A DNA stretch of 64,000 bases from Cyanobacteria bacterium OH_PDB_230 (GCA_023421795.1 JAEZSO010000002.1:1054001-1118000); one strand, 5' to 3'. Shown: positions 37,653 to 47,371, counted from the first letter of the stretch. The notes: generated by a model from the letters alone, not told the origin. A program made the numbers and translations.

Positions 37653-39683
37653 TTATCTATTAGAAATAATCGTCTTGATTTTTATATCTTTTTTGAATTC
37701 ATCCATAAATTCTTTTCTGTATAAAAAGCCCAAGTGGCCTCCATTAGCGAATAGTATACATTTTGAGTTGGCTTGATTTTTCAGCCAGCTAAGTTGCGAC
37801 TGATTTACAAAATAATCATCCATTGAGTGATATATTTTGTATTTTGTACTGTTTTTTAAAAAATCAGATATGGCATAAAGAGTTGTGTCAGAGGCTAATT
37901 GATCATATGTTTTATATTTGTCAAAGTTAAGGTATTTTTTTCCGTAGTCATCATACCCTGTGTTGTTTACTATGTCATATATATTTGATTTTTTGCTTTT
38001 TGGAGCATCTTCTATCGTGAAAATAACATCGGACAATTTTTGTTGCATTATAAAACTTGTGATTAATTTGGCTTCTTTGTCAGTAAATGGAAGCGCTTCC
38101 AAATCATACTCTTTATTGTCGGAAATATCTTGTAAAATTTGCATTATTTTTCCTGCGGCTATGCCTGTTCGTACTTTTATATCAGATTGATCGTTATTCC
38201 ATTCCTGAGTGTTTTTATCAAACTGCTGCAGCGCGAATATAATATCTACAGGGGGGTTAACCGAGATGTAATTTGTAATATTTAATATCGGATTTTTTTC
38301 TTCTTCAGCCCCGACGAATAATGTCGTCATTCCTCCATAGGAAGTTCCTATAAGTAATTTTTCGTTGAAGTCGCATCCACGTTCATTTTCCAATTTATTT
38401 AATATTTTGTAAGTTACCAACCTTGCATATTTAGCATCGTTAGTAGGCAAGCCGGGTCTATAATCTTTTGGGGCACTTTTTACGAATTCCCAGTGGAAAG
38501 TGTTTCCTTGTAATACGACTGAGTATCCTTCATCATAAAATAATTTGGCTAAAACTACAGAGTGATGAGACATTACCCCTTCTCCAATTGAAGGATAAAT
38601 TATGGCAACAGGGGCGGTTTTGTTTTTTTGTAAAACGTATCTGAATTTATAATTTTGGCGTGTTGGATCAATGTTGATACTCGATGTTTTAATTTTTTTG
38701 ATGAAGCTTCTGTTCCAAACTGACAGTTCTGCCCACATAGAATCATCTATTTCGGGTGCTTCAAAAAAAGCTGTTCTCATCGAGTCTATAACAGGACTTT
38801 GAGGGTTATAGTCTTTTAGTTCAACATCAGCTTTTAGTTTTGGGTTTACAAACTTCTTGTCAATTTCTTTTTTTTCTACATTTTGCTTTGTTACATCGGG
38901 TGCTCCTGAAAAGTCTTGAGTACTCATGATTTCTGCCAGAACTTCTTTTCTGTCCAAATTGGAATTTTTGATATAGTCTTGAACCCCATATAGTTTTTTG
39001 GTTACATCATATGGATCTGCATAAGTTGATTCTATTGATTTGATAAGTGGCTGCATAGTGGTTGTTTTATTGGCGTATAAGCCTCCTCTTATCGCCATAC
39101 TTATAGGCCCAAGAAAATATACAGAAGGATTTAATGCCTGATCTAGTGCTCTTCCTGCATATCCTCTTATGCTGTTAGGTGCAAGAATAGGCAGTACAAG
39201 ATAAGGACCGCTTTTGACTTTGCTATTTGCAAGTGCTTGTTCCATATCTTCTTGTTTTTCATCTATTTTTAAATATTTTTTAGCAGGGTCATACATGCCT
39301 GCTAAGCCCAGTGTAGAATTGACAACGAATCTGACAGTTTCTTTTCCTGATGACTTTAGGTCTCTTTGTATCAAACAGCTTGCGAGTCTTTTAGGATATT
39401 CGATGTTATCGCATATGTTTTCTATTCTCTTCATTCCGTATTTTGGCATTACTGAAGCCCATACAACATTGACTGGTCTCAATACATATTTATTTAATTT
39501 AGAATTGAATATAAACATTTTCCTGTTGAAGTTTTCGCATTTATCTTTGCCAGCAAACTCATAAGAAAAATCAGGGTATTTAGTTTTTTGTTTTATCTGA
39601 TCGTCTGCGAACGAAGCATTCAAAGTATAAAAATTTAAAATAATTGTAACCAGCAAAATCGCAAAAGCTTTATTTTTACTCAT
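37653..39683 (-). CDS. MlaA (VacJ)-like domain fused to an alpha/beta hydrolase
   Basis: 676 residues. Signal peptide at 1-26 (cleavage after ASFA) with no lipobox Cys, unlike the MlaA lipoprotein. Residues about 50-235 are MlaA-like: ENFNRKMFIFNSKLNKYVLRP, RFVVNSTLGLAGMYDPA, DMEQALA, GPYLVLPILAPNSIRGYAGR. Residues about 345-676 are an alpha/beta hydrolase: VAIIYPSIGEGVMSHH, nucleophile elbow GTSYGG (Ser448), a probable acid in SMDD (Asp622/623) and His650 in NGGHLG. MlaA removes mislocalised phospholipid from the outer leaflet of the outer membrane. A fused esterase/lipase could act on the lipid it handles; that is inference. E. coli MlaA is about 250 residues, so the fusion is well over twice the usual size. 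Confidence 0.85.
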   Translation of the reverse strand: MSKNKAFAILLVTIILNFYTLNASFADDQIKQKTKYPDFSYEFAGKDKCENFNRKMFIFNSKLNKYVLRPVNVVWASVMPKYGMKRIENICDNIEYPKRLASCLIQRDLKSSGKETVRFVVNSTLGLAGMYDPAKKYLKIDEKQEDMEQALANSKVKSGPYLVLPILAPNSIRGYAGRALDQALNPSVYFLGPISMAIRGGLYANKTTTMQPLIKSIESTYADPYDVTKKLYGVQDYIKNSNLDRKEVLAEIMSTQDFSGAPDVTKQNVEKKEIDKKFVNPKLKADVELKDYNPQSPVIDSMRTAFFEAPEIDDSMWAELSVWNRSFIKKIKTSSINIDPTRQNYKFRYVLQKNKTAPVAIIYPSIGEGVMSHHSVVLAKLFYDEGYSVVLQGNTFHWEFVKSAPKDYRPGLPTNDAKYARLVTYKILNKLENERGCDFNEKLLIGTSYGGMTTLFVGAEEEKNPILNITNYISVNPPVDIIFALQQFDKNTQEWNNDQSDIKVRTGIAAGKIMQILQDISDNKEYDLEALPFTDKEAKLITSFIMQQKLSDVIFTIEDAPKSKKSNIYDIVNNTGYDDYGKKYLNFDKYKTYDQLASDTTLYAISDFLKNSTKYKIYHSMDDYFVNQSQLSWLKNQANSKCILFANGGHLGFLYRKEFMDEFKKDIKIKTIISNR

Positions 39684-40009
39684 AATCTCCTCTTCCGGGT
39701 AATTTTAGTGAAATCTAAAATTATTTGATGCTTATTTTTAGATTTACTATTTTATTTATAGAAAGATATGAGAGACATTACTCAATCGGGGATTATTTGA
39801 ATTGTCTATGAGTAGACGAGTGAGAATTAATCTGATTGGTGAGCCCCAAAAGTAGTCTTTAATTATTTATTATTTTGTAGTAGTGATACATTCATTCTTC
39901 CTCTGGTTTTATTGTTACAATTTTCGTTTTTATGTAACAGAAAGCCCGAATTTATGCAAAAAAAACATTTAGAGTTTTCTATCTGATTAAGAGTGTGTGG
40001 AGTATATTG
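39684..40009 (+). other. 326-bp intergenic region with a 7-bp inverted repeat
   Basis: This gap separates the divergent MlaA-fusion and helicase genes. It is very AT-rich and I see no convincing gene. TGTTACA (39913-39919) and TGTAACA (39933-39939) form a perfect inverted repeat with centres 20 bp apart, about two helical turns, a possible operator about 70 bases before the helicase start. No sigma-70 promoter stands out. Confidence 0.4.
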
Positions 40010-42652
40010 ATGTACACAAGGAATGTCACGTTTGCAGGCAAAACTAAAGAGAACTATTATCATTCAACCCCCAAAACATTGAATGTTATACCTCCTCTCA
40101 AAGTAGATGTCAGGCATACTGATGTCTTGGGACAACCTGTTTTTTATCCACCTGTTATCTTGCCAGAAAAAATGCAAAAAACATTGGATGAATTGATTTC
40201 CGTTTATAATAATCAGTTGGCGACTTCCAATAAAAAAAATATTTCTAAAAAGGGCACGGAAAATGCAGATGAGGCAAAAATTCAAACGCCCAAAAAGCCA
40301 GCTAATGAACTTAATATGGATGAAATTTCAAGTATTGAAATCCCTGAAAAACTCAAAGAAGACCCCATCCCTTTTGAATTAGGCCATAAATATCTTTTAC
40401 TCGATAAATATCAACAACAAGCCATAGACTCTTTTAACAGCGGAAAGACAACCATTGTCACTGCTCCTACAGGAACAGGCAAAACGCTTATAGCAGAATA
40501 TGGAATCGATGATATTTTGCAAAAAGGAAAAAAGGTTATTTATTTATCACCGTTAAAAGCTTTGAGTAATGAAAAGTATACAAAATTTTCCGAACTTTTC
40601 GGAAATTATGACAAACGTTACGAATTTATGAACAGCAATAATGTCGGTATAATAACCGGTGATGTGGCTATTAATCCGGATGCACAGCTTTTGGTTATGA
40701 CGACAGAAATCTATAGAAATATGACGACTAACGGCACAGAACAAGAAATCGCCGAAAAGTTAAAGGATTTTGATGCTGTTATCTATGACGAGTTTCACTA
40801 TATGAATGACCCTGACAGAGGCAAGGTTTGGGAAGAGTCGGTTATGAGCACTCCTAAACATATGAAGCAGATGATGCTTTCAGCTACAGCGTCTAATGCA
40901 AAGCAAATTGCTGACTGGGTTAGTTCTCTAAACCCTGATAAAGCCGTTGAGCTAGTTAATGTGCCGGAATCAGAAAGACACGTTCCTCTGAAAGAATATG
41001 TCTTTGGATTTGATAAAAGTGAAGGCTTTAAAATAGAAGAAGCTACCGCTCATAACATTGTGCTTGATAAGTTAAAAGATAATCTAAGCGACAGGCAGAT
41101 ATTGGCTCTTGAAGATCTTAAAGACATATATAAAGTGGAAGATCCTCTGAAATTAATTGATACATGGGAAGATATCTCTCAAAACGGCGCAATAAATGCT
41201 AATGATTTTGTTAATAAATTGACTGATGACGGGCTATCAAAGGATAAAGCCTGGCAAATAGCTCTTGTTCTTTCAGATAAATCAAAAACAATTTTCAATG
41301 ATTGCAGCAAGCTTCAGTTCCCTCCTAAAATGCCTAACACAAATGAACTTATAAGGATATTAAATAAAGAGGATAAATTGCCCGCGTTATTTTTTGCTTT
41401 CAGTAAAAAAAGATGCCAGAAATATAATGACTACGCCAGCAAAAAGGTCGGAACCCTTTTAACTCCTGAACAGTCAAAAATGGTTTTGAATAAAGTAAAC
41501 GAAGCAAAAGCCAAAAATATATACCTAGGTAAAGATTTCGATGAAAAAACCCTAAATAACTTGATGAAAGGCTATGCTGTCCACCATGCCGGCATGTTGC
41601 CAGCATATAAGAGTTTAATCGAAAGTCTTGCAAGAGAAGGGTTGATAAAAGTTTGTTTTGCAACAGATACGTTAATTGCGGGCATAAATATGCCTTTCAA
41701 AACAGTGGTACTAACTCAATTAGAAAAGTCTAACGGTGCTACAACAAGTATTTTAAGCAATTCTACGTTTAAGCAAGGGGCCGGTCGTTCAGGAAGAAGG
41801 GGTATTGATAATATCGGGAATGTTATCGTAATGCCTAAGAACAAATATGACCTGTCTAATTTTTACAAATTGGTACAGGCGACAGATACAAGCATAAACA
41901 GTCAATATAAAATGACTTATTCTGCTTTGCTTTCTCCTCAAATGCTGGAAGATATGGAAAATACTACCAAGAAAACCTTCGCATATTTCCAAAGCCAAAA
42001 AAATGAAAATATACTCCTTGAAGCGAGAAAAAAACAAGAATTGTTGCTGGATTATCATTATATAGAAAAAGATGAAAACGAGTCCTTAAAACTAAGCCCC
42101 AAAGGTGAAGTCTGTAAAAAAATATTTGGCGTCAATGAAATAATTATGACCGAAATACTTACTAATCCCGAATTCACAAAGAATTTGTCCGCGTCTGAAC
42201 TGGCAGGATTAATGGCTATTTTTGCCGATATAAAAGACGATAACCCTAAATTAACTTTTACCGAAGAGTTCAAAGACTTTGGTGAGAAGGCACAGCCTGT
42301 TATAAAAATGGCCCAAGAAGTCAAGGGAAAACAATACAAACTCAAAATAAAAGACCGTATTCATATGAGCACAAATCTTGCCACAAGCATCTTGATGTTC
42401 GCTCAATCTGATGTCGAAGAAGAAAATCCTCAGAAATTGTGGACCAATATGATTAATGAGTTAAGATTGAAACACCTTATAGTTTATGAAGGCGATATGC
42501 TAAGAGTAATAAACGGTACGATTGATTTGTTAAGAACGGTTTATGATACAACTACTGATGAAGATCTAAAAAATAAAGCGGAAGAAGCCATAAATAGGCT
42601 TAAAAAACCTCCGGTAACAGATATTTTGAATTACGAGTTGAATATCACATAA
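40010..42652 (+). CDS. Ski2/Mtr4-like superfamily 2 DEAD/DEAH-box helicase
   Basis: 880 residues from ATG 40010, preferred over GTG 39995 because GGAG lies seven bases upstream. Core motifs: Q-like LDKYQQQAIDSF, motif I APTGTGKT, Ia SPLKALSNEK, motif II DEFH, motif III SATAS, motif IV region PALFFAFSKKRC, motif V CFATDTLIAGINMP, and motif VI QGAGRSGRRG. The VHHAGMLP and GINMP signatures are those of Ski2-like RNA helicases (Ski2, Mtr4, bacterial homologues). The C-terminal region (about 620-880) is helical. It probably remodels RNA in decay or ribosome processing. The first 110 residues are a lineage-specific extension. It is a single gene with no evident partner. Confidence 0.88.
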   Translation: MYTRNVTFAGKTKENYYHSTPKTLNVIPPLKVDVRHTDVLGQPVFYPPVILPEKMQKTLDELISVYNNQLATSNKKNISKKGTENADEAKIQTPKKPANELNMDEISSIEIPEKLKEDPIPFELGHKYLLLDKYQQQAIDSFNSGKTTIVTAPTGTGKTLIAEYGIDDILQKGKKVIYLSPLKALSNEKYTKFSELFGNYDKRYEFMNSNNVGIITGDVAINPDAQLLVMTTEIYRNMTTNGTEQEIAEKLKDFDAVIYDEFHYMNDPDRGKVWEESVMSTPKHMKQMMLSATASNAKQIADWVSSLNPDKAVELVNVPESERHVPLKEYVFGFDKSEGFKIEEATAHNIVLDKLKDNLSDRQILALEDLKDIYKVEDPLKLIDTWEDISQNGAINANDFVNKLTDDGLSKDKAWQIALVLSDKSKTIFNDCSKLQFPPKMPNTNELIRILNKEDKLPALFFAFSKKRCQKYNDYASKKVGTLLTPEQSKMVLNKVNEAKAKNIYLGKDFDEKTLNNLMKGYAVHHAGMLPAYKSLIESLAREGLIKVCFATDTLIAGINMPFKTVVLTQLEKSNGATTSILSNSTFKQGAGRSGRRGIDNIGNVIVMPKNKYDLSNFYKLVQATDTSINSQYKMTYSALLSPQMLEDMENTTKKTFAYFQSQKNENILLEARKKQELLLDYHYIEKDENESLKLSPKGEVCKKIFGVNEIIMTEILTNPEFTKNLSASELAGLMAIFADIKDDNPKLTFTEEFKDFGEKAQPVIKMAQEVKGKQYKLKIKDRIHMSTNLATSILMFAQSDVEEENPQKLWTNMINELRLKHLIVYEGDMLRVINGTIDLLRTVYDTTTDEDLKNKAEEAINRLKKPPVTDILNYELNIT

Positions 42653-42766
42653 TACAACCAAATTTTGAAAACAATCTTCGGCTTTTCTTCTGGAATGTAA
42701 ACGTATTTTGTATATTCCTAAAAATATGTTTTGATATAGAAGGCATTCCATTATGAAAGAACATGT

Positions 42767-44002
42767 ATGAATATTCTATTTTTACATAGAAATTTCCCGG
42801 CTCAGTTTAGATATATCGCTCAGGAACTTGCAAAAGACCCTGATAATAATGTCGTATTCATTACAAATAACGATAATGTTTCTATTGCAGGTATAAAAAA
42901 AGTCGTTTACAGGCTTAAACGAGAAGTTCCTGAAAACTGCCACAGGTATTTAAAATTCTATGAAGAATCAATTATTCACGCCCAATCGGCAGCTGAAGCC
43001 TCCTTGTATGTAAAAGCCCAAGGGTTTGTGCCTGATGTAATATACGGCCATACCTGGGGTCCTACTATGTTTATGAAGGATATATTCCCTGATGTGCCTT
43101 TGCTTTGTTATTTTGAATGGTTTTATAATGCAGAAGGTGCTGATGTAGGTTTTGACGGAAGTTTGTCTGATGAAAATGACAAAGCAAGATTAAGATGTAA
43201 AAACTCGCATTTGCTTGTTGATCTATATTCATGTGATAGAGGGATTTCTCCTACAAGCTGGCAAAAAAGCCAGTTTCCGCAAGAATTCCACGACAAGATA
43301 AAAGTCTTGCATGACGGTGTCGATACGGATTTTTGCAAGCCTGATTCCGAGGCTAAATTTTTGGTAAAAGAAAAGGATTTAGTTTTAACAGCGCAAGATG
43401 AAGTTATAACATATGCTACTAGAGGAATGGAACCATATAGAGGCTTTCCGGAATTTATGAGAGCAGCAGAAAAACTCCTTAAAAAACGTCCTAATGCCCA
43501 CGTGGTGGTCGCTGGTGAGGATAGGGTCTGTTATGGGCCTAAGTTGGTAAATTCGACCTTTAAAGAATTAATGTTGAAAGAGCTCGACCTCGATATGGAT
43601 AGAGTGCATTTTGTTGGAGGATTGCCTTTTGCTGAGTATGTGAATCTTTTGCAAGTTTCATCTGCCCATGTTTATTTGACTTTCCCTTTTGTGCTTTCAT
43701 GGTCGCTTTTGGATGCGATGGCTTGTGGTTGCCCTATCGTAGCTTCTTCTACTGCTCCTGTTCTTGAACTTATTAAAGACAATTATAATGGATTGTTAGT
43801 TGATTTTTACAATGTTGAAGGCTTTGTCGAGAAAGTTGAATATGTTCTCGATAATCAAGACAAATGCCAACAACTGCGCTTAAACGCAAGAAAAACTATA
43901 GTTGATGATTACTCTTTACAGGACTTGTTGCCAAAACACATAGATTTTGTTAAAAATATGAGTTTAGAAGCTGAAAATTATAAAAATAGAAACTCATTAT
44001 AG
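42767..44002 (+). CDS. Glycosyltransferase family 4 (GT-B)
   Basis: 411 residues. The N-terminal Rossmann half starts MNILFLHRNFPAQFRYIA and contains DVIYGHTWGPTMFM. The C-terminal half carries VLHDGVDTDFCKP, ATRGMEPYRGFPEFM, HVVVAGEDRVCYG, VHFVGGLPFAEYVNLL, and the donor-binding SWSLLDAMACGCPIVASST...EL. It likely transfers a sugar from a nucleotide donor onto lipid, polysaccharide or another acceptor in the cytoplasm. The fit is to GT4 proteins; the acceptor is unknown. It stands between the helicase and a small unknown gene on the same strand. Confidence 0.88.
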   Translation: MNILFLHRNFPAQFRYIAQELAKDPDNNVVFITNNDNVSIAGIKKVVYRLKREVPENCHRYLKFYEESIIHAQSAAEASLYVKAQGFVPDVIYGHTWGPTMFMKDIFPDVPLLCYFEWFYNAEGADVGFDGSLSDENDKARLRCKNSHLLVDLYSCDRGISPTSWQKSQFPQEFHDKIKVLHDGVDTDFCKPDSEAKFLVKEKDLVLTAQDEVITYATRGMEPYRGFPEFMRAAEKLLKKRPNAHVVVAGEDRVCYGPKLVNSTFKELMLKELDLDMDRVHFVGGLPFAEYVNLLQVSSAHVYLTFPFVLSWSLLDAMACGCPIVASSTAPVLELIKDNYNGLLVDFYNVEGFVEKVEYVLDNQDKCQQLRLNARKTIVDDYSLQDLLPKHIDFVKNMSLEAENYKNRNSL

Positions 44003-44066
44003 TCTTAGGCAATTATTTTTATGTGTTTGTTTTATTATTGATGCATAACAAGACTTGGAGAAAAAA

Positions 44067-44420
44067 ATGAAAGTTGAAATATTAGGCTTAAACGATAATG
44101 GGCTAAAATTCCTTACCAAAAAGCAAATGGATAAGATCAATGCGTCAGTAAGTAAAGAAATGTCGAGCATAGACCATCCGACAATCAAGGAACTTACAAA
44201 AGCTAATAAGACTCTAGTTGTAGATATATTAGACATCAGAAGCGGAGAAGGAGCTCTTCTTGATACGAGGTTGTTCAATGCAAAAAACATGCCGATATCA
44301 GGGAAAATGCTTTTCTGGAAAACAACAAGACTTGAGGATTTTGTGAATCCAAAAATTTTATCAAAAAACTTAATGTCTGCTGTTGAACAACTTGTTGAAA
44401 ACGCAAAAATGATAATGTAG
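44067..44420 (+). CDS. Small conserved-looking protein of unknown function
   Basis: 117 residues from ATG 44067. A TTG at 44055 in the same frame is actually the TTGGAG ribosome-binding site, six bases before the ATG. The product is soluble, Lys-rich and alpha/beta with no Cys; it contains KNMPISGKMLFWKTTRLEDF. I do not recognise the family. It follows the glycosyltransferase by 64 bases and converges on the TolC-like gene with a 5-base gap and no visible terminator. Confidence 0.7.
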   Translation: MKVEILGLNDNGLKFLTKKQMDKINASVSKEMSSIDHPTIKELTKANKTLVVDILDIRSGEGALLDTRLFNAKNMPISGKMLFWKTTRLEDFVNPKILSKNLMSAVEQLVENAKMIM

Positions 44421-44425
44421 CATTT

Positions 44426-45796
44426 CTAATTGATTTTGTTTCCAGATGATTTATATAGTCCTATATAATCAATAGCGCAATCAATCCTGCTTGATGCAAG
44501 TAATTTATTCATATTTAGCAGACTTTCTTTGAATTGAAGAAGGTCTAAGTAAGAGATTACGCCTTGATCAAACTTACGTTTGTTCAATTCATAAGTTTTT
44601 TCTTCCATTTTATATTGATCAACATTGTTTATGTATTTATCATTATCAAGTTTTAGAATATTCAACGAGTCGTTTACTTCTTGAATAGCTATAAGATTGG
44701 TTTTTAGATAATTTTGAAGAACCTGCTCGTATTTGTTCTTAGATATTTTCAAGTTAGCTATCCTTTGACCGCCGGTGAATAATGGCAATAAGGCACTGCC
44801 GCCAAAAGCTGCAAGAGCGTTTGACCAGTTTAAACTTTTACTAAAACTGCTTGAATTGAAAAATATAAGCCCTAGTATATTTATAGAAGGCAAAAACTCT
44901 TTTTTTGCGATTTTTACATCTAAACCTGCTTTTTCAACCATCTTTTCTGCTTTTAAGTAATCAGGTCTTTGGGTTATGACTTCTGATGATATTTCTTGCG
45001 GAATATTGATGTTGTAGCTTAGCTCGGAATATGGGATTCTTTTTAATTCAGCAACGTTCGCCGGGCTGTCTCCGGTTAAAATTGCCAACTTATTTAACAA
45101 TAATGTTCTTGCTTTTTCAAGTTCTATCAAATCGTTTGTAGAAGTTACATAAGATTTGTTTGCTCTTATAACGTCTGTTGTTGAGGAGATACCCTGATCG
45201 TATCTTTTCTGCATAAGCTCATGTATTTTTTTTCTGGATTTAACCATTTCTTTTTGAATATCTACCAATTCATCCAGTTTAACAATATTTAGGTATGTAG
45301 AGCCTACAGCTGCCGCTATCGCAATATATGCAGCTTTTTCATCTATTTTTGACGCTTCATATAATTTCTTTTGCGATTTGGTTTTATCATGATTTTTTAA
45401 AAAAATATCGGCTTCATAGTTCACTAACATTGGAAACGAGTACATAGAGTCGCTGGAAGTAATACCAGGCATTTTTGTTATGTTAGGAGAAAAACCCGCA
45501 GTTGCAGTCGGGAATTCTTTTGCGCGTTGAAGTTTTGTAAGTTGATTGTATTCTTCAACCCTAAGAGTTGCTATTTTTAAATCCTGATTTTGTTCGATAG
45601 CTCTTATTATATAGTCTTCCAAAATGTCGTCGTTAAAACTTTTCCACCAGTCCATATTCACATAGTCAAATCTGTATTCTGTAACTTGTGATTTAATAAC
45701 TTTTTTTGTTGGCAGACTTATTGCCGCCAATGGTGCTATATTAGTGCTTATCATGCTTATGGCCAGTGATATTGCCAGAATTTTCTTAACCTTCAT
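44426..45796 (-). CDS. TolC/NodT-family outer-membrane efflux channel
   Basis: 456 residues with a signal peptide (1-25). It has the duplicated TolC layout: YVNMDWWKSFNDDILEDYI and AIEQNQDLKIATLRVEE in the first half, with ITQRPDYLKAEKMVEKAGLDVKIAKKEFLPSI and KFDQGVISYLDLLQFKESLL in the second. NPDL- and RPDxxxAE-like motifs are typical of outer-membrane factors. There is no lipobox Cys. It is divergent from the MarR-HlyD-MFS operon across a 110-bp operator region, so it most likely supplies the outer-membrane exit duct of that pump. Confidence 0.9.
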   Translation of the reverse strand: MKVKKILAISLAISMISTNIAPLAAISLPTKKVIKSQVTEYRFDYVNMDWWKSFNDDILEDYIIRAIEQNQDLKIATLRVEEYNQLTKLQRAKEFPTATAGFSPNITKMPGITSSDSMYSFPMLVNYEADIFLKNHDKTKSQKKLYEASKIDEKAAYIAIAAAVGSTYLNIVKLDELVDIQKEMVKSRKKIHELMQKRYDQGISSTTDVIRANKSYVTSTNDLIELEKARTLLLNKLAILTGDSPANVAELKRIPYSELSYNINIPQEISSEVITQRPDYLKAEKMVEKAGLDVKIAKKEFLPSINILGLIFFNSSSFSKSLNWSNALAAFGGSALLPLFTGGQRIANLKISKNKYEQVLQNYLKTNLIAIQEVNDSLNILKLDNDKYINNVDQYKMEEKTYELNKRKFDQGVISYLDLLQFKESLLNMNKLLASSRIDCAIDYIGLYKSSGNKIN

Positions 45797-45848
45797 CTTT
45801 TTCCCTCAATGTGAATTTGCAATTCTTTAAAGTTATGTTATCATAAAG

Positions 45849-45882
45849 TTGTTGTGATTACAACATGGTGTTATAATAACAC
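45849..45882 (+). promoter_or_regulatory. marR-operon promoter overlapped by two palindromes
   Basis: -35 TTGTTG (45849-45854) and -10 TATAAT (45872-45877) are 17 bp apart. TGTTGT-GATT-ACAACA (45850-45865) covers the -35, and GTGTTAT-A-ATAACAC (45868-45882) covers the -10. Palindromes of this size are typical MarR-dimer sites, so the MarR product probably blocks its own operon and perhaps the divergent TolC-like gene. Confidence 0.65.
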
Positions 45883-45906
45883 AAAGTGCTAAAAAAAGGA
45901 AAAGTC

Positions 45907-46374
45907 ATGGGTGAAAAAAGCGTTAATGCGTACACTGAAACTATAAAGTATGAAATTGATAAAACATCAGTATATTTGGGGGCCAAAAGTTCTCAAATTT
46001 TTGATTCTTTTAACTTTGGAATTACTTCAGAGCAGTATCACATACTTGATACTGTTTATCATAATAATGGCATTTGCCAGAGAGATATTGCGAAATTGTT
46101 GCTTAAAGACAGATCAAATACAGGCAGGATATTAAGCATATTAGAAGAAAAAGCTCTTGTTAAAAGAACCATTGATACAAAAGGCAAGAAGATGGTTAAA
46201 AAGGTAAGTATTACCGAAAAAGGTAAGGACTTGGTAGATCACATTTTTCCAGTATTAAAGGGATATTATTCAATAGTATTGGTTGATGTTACAGAGGAAG
46301 AATTGGTTGCATTGAGAGCAACATTGCGTAAGCTATGCAGTGCTTTAAGCAAGATAACGTTGATGCAGATATAG
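45907..46374 (+). CDS. MarR-family transcriptional repressor
   Basis: 155 residues from ATG 45907, with AAAGGA seven bases upstream; a GTG at 45886 sits at the expected transcription start and is rejected. It has a winged helix: ITSEQYHILDTVYHNNGICQ, RDIAKLLLKDRSNTGRILSILEEKALVKR, then the wing DTKGKKMVKKVSITEKG, with flanking dimerisation helices. MarR proteins release DNA on binding small phenolic or lipophilic ligands. As first gene of an efflux operon with palindromes over its promoter, it is very likely the local repressor. Confidence 0.93.
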   Translation: MGEKSVNAYTETIKYEIDKTSVYLGAKSSQIFDSFNFGITSEQYHILDTVYHNNGICQRDIAKLLLKDRSNTGRILSILEEKALVKRTIDTKGKKMVKKVSITEKGKDLVDHIFPVLKGYYSIVLVDVTEEELVALRATLRKLCSALSKITLMQI

Positions 46375-46382
46375 GAGTCGAA

Positions 46383-47369
46383 ATGAGTAATACAGAAGAA
46401 AATAACGTAGAAAAAACAAGTATGAAAAAAAACATAATGCCATTTGTGCTTTTAACTTTTTTAATTATAGGCGCTTCAATTTTCTTTTTGATGCATACGT
46501 CACAATTTGAAGAAACAGATAATGCCTATGTTGAAACATTGCCGGTGCAAGTTTCTTCAAAAGTCTCAGGACAGATAACAAAGGTTTATGTTAATGATAA
46601 TGAGAGGGTTAAAAAAGGCGATTTGGTTGCAGAGATTGACCCTGTTGATTACGAGGTTAAGTTAGAAGAAGCGGGAGCGCGCTATCAGTCTGCTTTATTA
46701 AAACAAAAGAATGCAGTAGCGATTTTAAACGCGGCTAATTCAGAAATAGATTTGGCTTCAAGAAATCTACAGCGTTGTAAGAATTTATACAAAGACGGTG
46801 CGATTTCAAAGCAAGAATTGGATAATGCAGTAACAAAATATGATGAAGCTAATGCCAGATTGACTCAGGCAAAAGAAGCTGTTCTGTCAGATAGTGATAA
46901 TAGAGTTGCTGATGCCGAATTAAAACAGTTGAGTGCAGCTAAAAAACAAGCCGCTCTTAATCTTAAATACGCCAAAATATATGCCCCTATGGATGGTTTT
47001 GTTACTAAAAAAGCCATAGAAACAGGTGCTTATGTACAGATTGGACAGCCCTTATTTATACTTGTTCCCCAAGATGTTTGGATAGTTGCTAATTTTAAAG
47101 AAAGCCAGCTCGAGAACATGGAAATAGGGCAGGAAGTAGAGATTAAAGTCGATGCATATCCTAAAAAAATATTTAAAGGCAAAATCGACAGCATACAAAG
47201 ATGTTCAGGTGCTAAAGCAAGTCTATTTCCTCCGGAAAACGCCGTTGGAAGTTTCGTGAAAATTGTTCAGAGAATACCTGTAAAAATTGTTTTTACAGAA
47301 CCTGTAGATTTCAATAAATATAATATAGTTACAGGGATGTCAGTTATACCGAGAGTAAGAGTGAAATAA
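46383..47369 (+). CDS. HlyD/EmrA-type membrane fusion protein
   Basis: 328 residues from ATG 46383, with AGGAG overlapping the end of the MarR gene. One N-terminal membrane segment (about 19-38) is followed by DNAYVETLPVQVSSKVSGQI, a split lipoyl half-motif, a coiled-coil hairpin (about 85-170), the second half AKIYAPMDGFVTKKAIETGAYV, and a beta-barrel domain (VWIVANFKESQLENMEIGQ). EmrA proteins bridge an MFS pump to a TolC channel; both partners are adjacent. Confidence 0.93.
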   Translation: MSNTEENNVEKTSMKKNIMPFVLLTFLIIGASIFFLMHTSQFEETDNAYVETLPVQVSSKVSGQITKVYVNDNERVKKGDLVAEIDPVDYEVKLEEAGARYQSALLKQKNAVAILNAANSEIDLASRNLQRCKNLYKDGAISKQELDNAVTKYDEANARLTQAKEAVLSDSDNRVADAELKQLSAAKKQAALNLKYAKIYAPMDGFVTKKAIETGAYVQIGQPLFILVPQDVWIVANFKESQLENMEIGQEVEIKVDAYPKKIFKGKIDSIQRCSGAKASLFPPENAVGSFVKIVQRIPVKIVFTEPVDFNKYNIVTGMSVIPRVRVK

Positions 47370-47371
47370 AA

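Noticed and set aside
45886..45906. GTG start for the MarR regulator
   Set aside because: It lies at the expected transcription start; AAAGGA fits the ATG at 45907.
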